Shown piece by piece: positions 32,439 to 38,917 of a DNA stretch of 47,409 nt. The notes beneath the pieces were generated by a model that saw only the letters and a program-made list of their open reading frames with translations, did no database searches and was not told the origin of the DNA. The DNA is from an uncultured bacterium (GTDB lineage Bacteria; Planctomycetota; Phycisphaerae; Phycisphaerales; UBA1924). The stretch is from NCBI GenBank assembly GCA_903834785.1, contig CAILKP010000139.1, positions 1 through 47,409 of the forward strand, in the 5' to 3' direction. Both the position numbers and the translations under genes were made by a program. Each line of letters opens with the position of its first letter. The first letter of the stretch is position 1.

Positions 32439-33305
32439 ATGGCCCAATCCTTGCTGCAGACCGAGCCCCCCCCACTTGTGCTTGAACCGGTTGCCGGCCC
32501 GTCGCACAAGCCGCTGCGGGTGGTGCACAAGTCTGAGGGGCAGGAGTCGCGGATCGGCCGGCAGGATATCTGCGAGGTGCAGCTGATCGATCCGTTCCGC
32601 ACGGTGTCGCGGAGTCACGCGACGCTTCGGCAGAGCGCGGGGGTGTGGCAGATTCGGGATAACGGCTCGAGCGCGGGGACGTTTGTCGGCGGCCAGCGGG
32701 TGGACACGGCCATGTGGACGACGCTGCGGGCGGGCGACAGCGTGGTGCTCGGTGCCTTCACGTTTGTCGTCAAAGTGGGGTCCGAGTCGGCGACGACAGT
32801 GACATCGGTGCGGGATCAGCTTCCGGCGCACACGATTTCGGTGATTCCGCCTCAAGGCCGCGAGGTGATGGAGCGGCGTCAACTGCAGATTCTGCTGCAG
32901 GCCAGTGCGTCGCTCAACGCGGCGGCGGACATGCCGGCGGTGGCTGCGGCGGTGCTCAAGGCGTGTCTGGAGGCAACGGGGTACACGCGTGCGTCGCTGA
33001 TCAGTGCGGCGACGGATGCGGTGGAAGTCGTGGCGACACGGTGCGTGCCGGGGCGTGACCCCGTCCCGAGTTTCAGCCGGACGATTCTGGCGCAGGCGAT
33101 GACTGGCCGCACGGTGCAAATGAGCGGTGCCGGCATGGCGGCACTGAACACGATGATCGGCGACCAGGTGGCGGGGCCCTGTGCATCCCGGTCAAGCTCG
33201 ACAGTGTGGTGGACAAACTGCTGTACCTGGACAGCGATGAGGGACGGACGAAACAACCGCTGGCAGCGGATGCGGCGGCATTCTCGCAAGCGATCGCGGA
33301 GCTAG
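32439..33305 (+). CDS. FHA-GAF part of a split FHA-GAF-SpoIIE phosphatase (frameshifted)
   Basis: This frame encodes an FHA domain (residues about 25-110; SRIGRQDICEVQL, SRSHATLR, NGSSAGTFV), which binds phosphothreonine peptides, and most of a GAF domain (about 145-248; TGYTRASLISAA). After residue 247 (in the region of 33173-33179) the frame continues as Arg/Ser/Trp-rich nonsense to 33305. At the same point the minus-one frame reads ALCIPVKLDSVVDKLLYLD, the expected end of a GAF domain, and goes on into the phosphatase. The break lies in GGGGCCC; one missing G would restore one continuous gene of about 578 residues. It could be a sequencing error, a real mutation, or a programmed shift. Confidence 0.78.
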   Translation: MAQSLLQTEPPPLVLEPVAGPSHKPLRVVHKSEGQESRIGRQDICEVQLIDPFRTVSRSHATLRQSAGVWQIRDNGSSAGTFVGGQRVDTAMWTTLRAGDSVVLGAFTFVVKVGSESATTVTSVRDQLPAHTISVIPPQGREVMERRQLQILLQASASLNAAADMPAVAAAVLKACLEATGYTRASLISAATDAVEVVATRCVPGRDPVPSFSRTILAQAMTGRTVQMSGAGMAALNTMIGDQVAGPCASRSSSTVWWTNCCTWTAMRDGRNNRWQRMRRHSRKRSRS

Positions 33306-34174
33306 CGGGGCTGGCGCTGTCGGGCATCAACCGCCGTGTGCTGCAGGAGGAGCGTCAGCGGCACCGGGCTCTGATGGAGGCGGCGCTGGGCATTCAGGTG
33401 GCCTCGCTGCCGCCGGTCTCGGGCCGGGCTGGCGGGCTGGAGTACAGCTATCGGATCATTCCGGCCCGCGATGTGGCGGGCGATTTGTTTGACATGGTGC
33501 GGCTGACGGACGACACGGCGGCGTTCTGGTTCGGCGACGTCTCGGGCAAGGGGGTGGTTGCCGCGCTGCTAGGGGCGATGACGCACGCGTTTCTTGCCGC
33601 GGCGGTGCAGGCTGGCCCGCCGGAGGCGATGCTGTCACAGGCGTTGACGCGGCTGGGAACATTCCTGGAGACGCGGTGTGCTGGGGACAAGTTTGTGTCG
33701 CTGTTCTGCGGGATCGCCGATCGCAAGAGCGGGCAGTTGACGTATGTGGACGCGGGACACGGGTACTGGGCGATCAAGTCGGCGGGGACCTGCCGGGTGG
33801 GCGAAAGCACGGACCCACCGATGCGGGTGGCCGAGCCGCCGTTTCACCCGGTCACGGTGCCGTTTGGCCCCGGCGACAGGCTGGTGCTGGTCAGCGACGG
33901 CGTTGTCGAGCAGTCAGCCTTGCCGGGGGGCAAGGAGGAGATCTTTGGCTTTGAGCGGCTGGTGGCGATGGTGGCGGACTCGACGGATGCGGGAGCCATT
34001 CCTGATCAGGTCGTAACTGCGGTGCGAAAGTTCAGTGCGATGATGGGTGGTAATGGTGGAACTGGGAGTGCGGCGGGAACCGGCACGAAGGGCGGCGGCC
34101 CGCCAGCGGGTGGCGTCGGGTTCGATGATGACCTGTCGGTGGCGTGCCTGTGGTTCCCTGACGGGACGCCGTGA
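33206..34174 (+). CDS. SpoIIE-type phosphatase part of the split FHA-GAF-SpoIIE protein
   Basis: The region encodes the end of the GAF domain and a PPM/SpoIIE-type serine phosphatase. Acidic metal-binding motifs are seen: RDVAGDLFDM, FGDVSGKGV, YVDAGHGY, LVLVSDGVVE and FDDDLSVACLW. Family members dephosphorylate anti-sigma-factor antagonists or phosphoproteins in the cytoplasm. Only a GTG at 33206 offers a start in this frame, but homologous sequence extends upstream to about 33176, so the true protein most likely begins at 32439 and reaches here after a one-base frame change. A Gly/Thr-rich insert is found near the C-terminus. The catalytic part is intact. Confidence 0.83.
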   Translation: MVDKLLYLDSDEGRTKQPLAADAAAFSQAIAELAGLALSGINRRVLQEERQRHRALMEAALGIQVASLPPVSGRAGGLEYSYRIIPARDVAGDLFDMVRLTDDTAAFWFGDVSGKGVVAALLGAMTHAFLAAAVQAGPPEAMLSQALTRLGTFLETRCAGDKFVSLFCGIADRKSGQLTYVDAGHGYWAIKSAGTCRVGESTDPPMRVAEPPFHPVTVPFGPGDRLVLVSDGVVEQSALPGGKEEIFGFERLVAMVADSTDAGAIPDQVVTAVRKFSAMMGGNGGTGSAAGTGTKGGGPPAGGVGFDDDLSVACLWFPDGTP

Positions 34175-34478
34175 GAGCGATTCCACTGGTTTCAGGGAGG
34201 GGCTTGGTTACCAAGAGTACTAATCCCTGTTTGGGGCCAGTTAGAGGGGGACAAGCGGCGATGGGAGCGCAGAATCAGCGTCCGAGAGGCGGCCCCGCGA
34301 AATGTGAACCGTTTCATTTTACATGTAACAGTTGCAATGTCGAAAAAGAGTGTTAGACTGGGGAAGTGCTGTTCTGGCATCGTACGGGAGTCCGGGGGTT
34401 CTGGACTCTCGTAAGACGAAGGTGACCGCCGATCTCGTGGAGTTTGTGTTTCGTTTTGATGACTTCGGAGTCCCGCTT
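34175..34478. other. Intergenic region upstream of the orphan prepilin gene
   Basis: This 304-base gap has no gene I can support. It contains a small inverted repeat (CTTGG-TTA-CCAAG at 34203-34215), an AT-richer stretch at about 34310-34350 that is unusual for this region, and a promoter-like pair of elements listed separately. No terminator was found for the phosphatase gene. Confidence 0.5.
34332..34359 (+). promoter_or_regulatory. Candidate sigma-70-like promoter for the prepilin gene
   Basis: TTGCAA (34332-34337) and TAGACT (34354-34359) are separated by 16 bases and lie in the most AT-rich part of the gap, about 120 bases upstream of the prepilin ATG. The match is 4 of 6 for both elements. 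Confidence 0.4.
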
Positions 34479-35468
34479 ATGCGCACTGGTTCATCGCACC
34501 GTTCTGTCACCCGCTGTGGCTTCACCCTCATTGAGCTGCTGGTGGTCATTGCGATCATCGCACTGCTGGTCGGCATTCTGCTGCCGTCGCTGGGCAAGGC
34601 GCGTCAGGCGGCCCGCACGGTGGTGTGCACCGCAAACATGAAGCAGGTGATGACGGGTGTTATCGCCTACGGCACGGACAACAAGGGCCGGATCATCGAG
34701 GGCTACGCCGATGAGACACGACCCGGCGTCGGGCAGGTGCGGCGGTACTGGTTCGCTGTTCCCGAGAACATGACACGGCCGTCGACTGGGTTGACCGGCA
34801 CCAACCCGTGGGTACCGGGCCCGCTGTTTAGCTACCTGTCGAACTCCGACAGCATCTTTGAGTGCCCGGAGAACCGCCGCAGGAAGGCGAACTCGGGCAC
34901 CGGTACCGCCCCGGAAACCTCCGTCGAGGCGATGCTTCGCCAGGTGTTCAAGACTGAGCGTGACGTGCAGTTTGACTACACGATGATGTCGGGCGCCAGC
35001 TCGACGAAGATGGACACGAGCACGATGGTGGGCTGGCACCGCCAGGCTCGCGTCCTGCGGGCCAGCCAGACCGACTTCGGGTCACGGCCCCGGTTGGTTG
35101 CCGCCGCATCGGCATCGACGCTGATCACCCGGTTCACCGGCATTCCGGTGTTTGCTGAGGAAGACGGCTACTGGTGGAACTCCAACGTGACGGACGGCCT
35201 GTGGTCCAACGAGGACCAGCTCAGCGCTCGGCACGACAAGGCGGGCAACATGGCGTTCCTGCAGGGCCATGTCGAATCGATGAAGCTGCCCAAGGGCCCG
35301 GTACTTGAGGCGGGCGGCAATCAGGACGTTGGCGACTTTACCTCCAACGACGTGTACGCGATGGGCTCAGGCGGCCGCTGGTTCCGCGCGGGTTCCTCGT
35401 GGTTTGACGCGATGGGCCCCGGCGTTTCGACCGGATACCCGCTGGGCTGGATCGACAGCCCGCGGTAA
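34479..35468 (+). CDS. Orphan prepilin-type protein with a variant H-X9-DG motif
   Basis: The 329-residue protein has a prepilin leader (RCG) followed by [20 protein letters not shown], then [16 protein letters not shown] and ANMKQ. These are typical of the large family of planctomycete prepilin-like proteins that is not part of pilus operons. Near the C-terminus the processing-associated motif appears as H252 with nine residues then Q262-G263, so the usual Asp-Gly is Gln-Gly. ATG 34479 has GGAG 8 bases upstream. It stands alone, 15 kb from the pilus operon, and may be displayed on the surface through the same export machinery. A large terminator-like hairpin follows. Confidence 0.87.
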   Translation: MRTGSSHRSVTRCGFTLIELLVVIAIIALLVGILLPSLGKARQAARTVVCTANMKQVMTGVIAYGTDNKGRIIEGYADETRPGVGQVRRYWFAVPENMTRPSTGLTGTNPWVPGPLFSYLSNSDSIFECPENRRRKANSGTGTAPETSVEAMLRQVFKTERDVQFDYTMMSGASSTKMDTSTMVGWHRQARVLRASQTDFGSRPRLVAAASASTLITRFTGIPVFAEEDGYWWNSNVTDGLWSNEDQLSARHDKAGNMAFLQGHVESMKLPKGPVLEAGGNQDVGDFTSNDVYAMGSGGRWFRAGSSWFDAMGPGVSTGYPLGWIDSPR

Positions 35469-35523
35469 GCGGACAACAAGCAGTTACCAACCGCCTTCCG
35501 GGCGGAGATCAGACTCGTGGGGT

Positions 35524-35585
35524 AAGAGCGTTTCGCAGAGTGGTGCCGGCAAGGCGCCAATCACGCGGGACGCTCTTGTCCTTTT
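35524..35585 (+). terminator. Candidate intrinsic terminator with a long hairpin
   Basis: AAGAGCGT (35524-35531) pairs with ACGCTCTT (35570-35577). Inside it GGTGCC pairs with GGCGCC around GGCAA (one wobble pair), giving an elongated hairpin. CCTTTTTG follows directly. It sits between the prepilin gene and the convergent ABC ATPase gene. Confidence 0.65.
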
Positions 35586-35623
35586 TGATTTGCCACCCCC
35601 CGGATCACGGCCGCGAAACAGAC

Positions 35624-36403
35624 TCAGGTGTGGTGGCGGGCTTCGGCGATGATGAAATCGGCGGGGGCTTCCTTGAAGCGGCCGTCTTCCATTTCCTCGA
35701 TGCGATCGGCGTAGTGGAAGATGCGGTTGTCGTGGGTGACGACGATGACGCAGCAGCCGCGGCCCTGGTCATCGACCCGCTTTGAGGCCGCGAGGATCAG
35801 GTCCATGACCGTCTGGCCGGTCTTGGCATCCAGGGCGGCGGTTGGCTCGTCACAGACCAGCAGCCGGGGCTTACCGACCAGCGCCCTGGCGATGGCGACC
35901 CGTTGCTGCATGCCGCCGGAGAGCTGGGACGGGCGTGCCTCGGTGCGGTCGCCCAGGCCGACTGCGGCGAGGGCGTCGCAGGCGGGTCCCTTGGCCTGGG
36001 CCTGGCTCATGCCGCGGATGATGAGCGGAACGGCGACGTTCTGCCAGGCGCTGAGCGGGGCGAGGAGGTTGAAGCTCTGGAAGACGAAGCCGACGAGTTC
36101 AGCGCGGCGGGCGGTCTTCTGCTCGCCGGAGAGGGACTTCCAGTCGACACCGAAGAGCTTGCACTGGCCGGCATCGGCATCAAGCACACCGGAGATGACC
36201 GAGACGAGGGTGGTCTTGCCGCAGCCGGAAGGACCGACGAGCATGACGAGCTGGCCGGCGGCGAGGTCGAGGTCGATGCCGCGGAGGGCGTGGACGGTGA
36301 GGTTGCCGGAACCGAAGGCCTTGGTCACGCCGCGGAGCGAGACGGCGGTCTCGGGGAGCCGGACCGTGGAGGCGGGATCGGGATTGGCATGGGGGAGGAT
36401 CAC
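35624..36403 (-). CDS. ABC transporter ATPase, MacB/LolD-like
   Basis: The 259-residue protein is an ABC ATPase with Walker A GPSGCGKT (57-64), signature LSGGMQQR (161-168) and Walker B LLVCDEP (181-187), followed by the switch His in VIVVTHD. Its sequence is closest in pattern to MacB, LolD and DevA ATPases that serve FtsX-type permeases. The start is GTG 36403, 21 bases after the stop of the permease gene, so the two form an operon. The last residues (EARHHT) follow the usual C-terminus of the domain. Confidence 0.93.
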   Translation of the reverse strand: MILPHANPDPASTVRLPETAVSLRGVTKAFGSGNLTVHALRGIDLDLAAGQLVMLVGPSGCGKTTLVSVISGVLDADAGQCKLFGVDWKSLSGEQKTARRAELVGFVFQSFNLLAPLSAWQNVAVPLIIRGMSQAQAKGPACDALAAVGLGDRTEARPSQLSGGMQQRVAIARALVGKPRLLVCDEPTAALDAKTGQTVMDLILAASKRVDDQGRGCCVIVVTHDNRIFHYADRIEEMEDGRFKEAPADFIIAEARHHT

Positions 36404-36424
36404 GAGCAGGCGTTGGAGCGACGA

Positions 36425-37552
36425 TTACTTAAAGACGACTCCAGGTTCCAGGCGGAGGACCTTCTGAAGACTCAGGAAGGACCCGACGGAGATGCAGGCG
36501 ATCATGCCGACGAAGGCACCGACGAGCAACTGCCAGGGGAAAAGCGCGGCAAGCTCGGTGCCGGGCCGGCGGGACTGGAGCGTGAAGAGCCCGGTCAGGC
36601 CGACACCGATGCCGTAGCCGATGAGGCCGACCCATGCGGCCTGGATCAGGACCATGCCGATGAGCTTCCAGTTCTTGGTGCCCATGGCCTTGAGCACGGC
36701 GTAGGCACGGGCATTTTCCATGGTGAACTGGTAGAAGATGGCACCGGACACAGCCAGGCCGACGACCAGTCCAAGGAGCACGGTGATAAAGAAGTTGATG
36801 CCGATGCCGGTCTCGATGAGGATAAAGCGGATCGTGATCGCGTTGAGTTCGCTCCAAGTGAGCGCCTTGACCCCGGGCAGCGCGTTGATCGACGCACGCA
36901 CGGCCTCGACGCCAACCTCGGGCTTGACCTTGACGAGGATGTACGGAACTGTGTTGCGACCGAGCGGCTGGAAGGTGATGGCGTTGGCGAAGGTGGTGTA
37001 GACGACCGCGGGGGAATCGAATCCCGGCTTGGCCTGGCAGTATCCGACGACGACGGCCCGCTTGTCGTTGAGCTTGAGGGTGTCGCCGATGGAGACGTTG
37101 TCGAGCTTGGCGCGGCTGCTTTCTTCGACGAGCACGCCGCCCTCGATACGCAGATCCTCAAGCCGGCCGGCGGTGACCAGGGGAGGCTGGCCGACCATGG
37201 TGGTGCGGTCGATGCCGATGAGGTTGACGATGCGGGTGGCACCGGAGGGCAGATCAGCGGCAGCGCGGCCGGTGAAGAAGGGCTCGGCCCAGAGCACGCC
37301 GGGGACGGAGCGGATGCGCTGGAGATCGGACTCGGCGAGATTGCGGGTCTCGCTGATCCACTTGATGGCGGGGTCGGTGACCCACAGGTCGGCCTGGCGG
37401 ACGTTCTGCAGCGGGCCGGTGGAGCGGATGAGCAGGCCCATGAAGATGGCGCACTGCTGAGAGATCAGCAGCACGGCAAAGGCAAGCCCGCAAACCAGAG
37501 CCAGGTACTTGGGCTTATCACCCAAGAGCATCGCAATCGCAATTCGCCACAT
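36425..37552 (-). CDS. ABC transporter permease, FtsX/MacB-like (DevC-type)
   Basis: The 375-residue protein has one N-terminal membrane segment (about 16-38), a periplasmic domain (about 45-250), and three C-terminal segments (about 258-283, 298-328 and 345-365). This is the FtsX/MacB permease topology. Sequence such as RAYAVLKAMGTKNW is characteristic of the cytoplasmic coupling helix in this family. These transporters use ATP to move lipoproteins, peptides or antibiotics out of the periplasm rather than across the inner membrane. ATG 37552 is used; the upstream TTG is not preferred. No membrane-fusion (HlyD/DevB) partner is adjacent. Confidence 0.9.
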   Translation of the reverse strand: MWRIAIAMLLGDKPKYLALVCGLAFAVLLISQQCAIFMGLLIRSTGPLQNVRQADLWVTDPAIKWISETRNLAESDLQRIRSVPGVLWAEPFFTGRAAADLPSGATRIVNLIGIDRTTMVGQPPLVTAGRLEDLRIEGGVLVEESSRAKLDNVSIGDTLKLNDKRAVVVGYCQAKPGFDSPAVVYTTFANAITFQPLGRNTVPYILVKVKPEVGVEAVRASINALPGVKALTWSELNAITIRFILIETGIGINFFITVLLGLVVGLAVSGAIFYQFTMENARAYAVLKAMGTKNWKLIGMVLIQAAWVGLIGYGIGVGLTGLFTLQSRRPGTELAALFPWQLLVGAFVGMIACISVGSFLSLQKVLRLEPGVVFK

Positions 37553-37834
37553 CGTTACCGCACGTTCGCACAAACCGGATGGTTCAGACGCAGGTCAAGC
37601 GTACACGATGCCGGTCCGGCACGGGGGTTATCCGCAGGATCGGCGAGGGACGCCGCGGCCGGGATTCGTTTCGGGACCATCGGTCAGCCGGGAAGGGCGT
37701 GGGACCCGAACAAACCTGGCCGCTTGGATTCTGTTTGATGCCGCCGGGGTACCAGTTCCGCTGGACAATCACCGGGAACGCGCCGATACTTGCCTCCCTG
37801 TCAGACTACCGTTTGGTGCCTGACAGCGAACGAG

Positions 37835-37906
37835 GCCACTTTAGCTCAGCGGTAGAGCGATGCTTTCGTAAAGCATAGGTCCAGGGTTCAAATCCCTGAA
37901 GTGGCT
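37835..37906 (+). tRNA. tRNA-Thr (anticodon CGT)
   Basis: A full cloverleaf is visible: acceptor GCCACTT with AAGTGGC, D-stem GCTC, anticodon stem ATGCT/AGCAT around TTCGTAA, T-stem CAGGG/CCCTG with loop TTCAAAT, and discriminator T at 37906. The anticodon CGT at 37867-37869 reads the threonine codon ACG, common in GC-rich genes. CCA is not encoded. No other tRNA is adjacent. A C-rich tract begins three bases after the gene. Confidence 0.95.
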
Positions 37907-37908
37907 TT

Positions 37909-37944
37909 CCCCCCCTCCCCCCTCCCCCGTCCCCCCGCTGCCCC
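37909..37944 (-). other. C-rich tract, G-quadruplex-capable on the minus strand
   Basis: Runs of 7, 6, 5, 6 and 4 cytosines lie within 36 bases, separated by T, T, GT and GCTG. The complementary strand therefore has five G-runs with loops of 1-4 bases, a strong predicted quadruplex. The RNA made from the tRNA gene would be C-rich and unstructured, resembling a Rho loading site. Confidence 0.7.
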
Positions 37945-38164
37945 GACTGCGACCCTTGAGGACCTCGGCGCGTCTTGTGGCTCGGTGTCGACGTGTCATG
38001 GCTGGCTGGGAGGTGGTCCCGTACAGATCGCTGGCACTTCACCTGGTGTTACTCAGGCCTCCCGTTGATCGATTGCCCTGCTGCGGAAACGCCCGCCTGG
38101 GATACAATCCGGCTGACGTGTGTTCTGGCATGGGAACTTAAACGGGCTTGCCTGGAACTGGCGC

Positions 38165-38169
38165 AGGAG
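38165..38169 (+). promoter_or_regulatory. Ribosome binding site that sets the sigma-factor start
   Basis: AGGAG lies 6 bases before GTG 38176. The frame is open back to 37975, but that part shows no family sequence. This is the best local Shine-Dalgarno match and places the start at a position that gives a normal family length. Confidence 0.6.
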
Positions 38170-38175
38170 TGTGTG

Positions 38176-38799
38176 GTGCAATCTGAGAAGTCGGAGCAGT
38201 TTGCCGCCGCGGAAAACGGGCTTGCCAGCCCGCCGGTAAGCGGTCTGCCCATGCTGCAGTCACCGGGCGTTGACCTGCCCGTGGAGACTTACCGCCAGCT
38301 CCGGTCGCTGGCCGGGGCGGTGTTCCGGGAGGAGCAGCCAGGGCACACCCTGCAGCCGACCGCGGTGCTCCACGAGGCGCTGGTGAAGCTGAAACTGGGG
38401 ATCAGCGAAGTTCCAACAGAAAAGCGGCATTTTTTTGCGTTGGTGGCCCGGGCGATGCGGCAGGTGCTTGTTGACCACGCGCGGGCCCGGCGGAGCCAGA
38501 AGCGAGGTGGTGGTCAGCGGCCCCTTGCCCTGGATGCCGGGGGCGACGTGGCGGGCTTGCGAGCGGGAAACGGGAAGCCGTCTGACAATCCGGCGGAGGG
38601 GACAGTGGATGCAGAGATGATTGCTGAGCTGGTCGACAAGCTCGAGGCGGTCGACCCTGCCGCGGCGGAGGTACTGCGTATGCGGTCGTTCGCGGGCCTT
38701 GCGGTGGCGGAGATCGCGACGGTGATGGGATGCTCCGTCGGGACGGTGGAGAAGCAGCTGCGTTTTTTGAGGGCGTGGCTGACGCTGCATATGCAATAA
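38176..38799 (+). CDS. ECF-type RNA polymerase sigma factor (PF07638/TIGR02999-like)
   Basis: The 207-residue protein has sigma region 2 at about 40-108 (LQPTAVLHEALVKL, HFFALVARAMRQVLVDHARARR) and region 4 at about 155-205 (VLRMRSFAGLAVAEIATVM, then SVGTVEKQLRFLRAWL, a helix-turn-helix). The spacing and sequence match the ECF subgroup common in Planctomycetota and Acidobacteriota. These are often encoded beside Ser/Thr kinases, as here: the kinase starts 118 bases downstream. There is no anti-sigma factor gene, so control may be by phosphorylation. The start is chosen by the AGGAG upstream of GTG 38176. Confidence 0.88.
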   Translation: MQSEKSEQFAAAENGLASPPVSGLPMLQSPGVDLPVETYRQLRSLAGAVFREEQPGHTLQPTAVLHEALVKLKLGISEVPTEKRHFFALVARAMRQVLVDHARARRSQKRGGGQRPLALDAGGDVAGLRAGNGKPSDNPAEGTVDAEMIAELVDKLEAVDPAAAEVLRMRSFAGLAVAEIATVMGCSVGTVEKQLRFLRAWLTLHMQ

Positions 38800-38917
38800 T
38801 CGCGAAATCTCGCGTGGGGCGTGAGGGTTCGGCGGGCGTTTCCGCTGAGAGACGGTGAAGGTCAGGTCACACCCCGGTCCGAGTCGAGCACACTCCTTGG
38901 CACACCCACGAGCCAGC

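Noticed and set aside
37975..38175. Longer N-terminus of the sigma factor starting at 37975
   Set aside because: The extra 67 residues are Trp/Cys-rich without family similarity, and a good AGGAG precedes GTG 38176.
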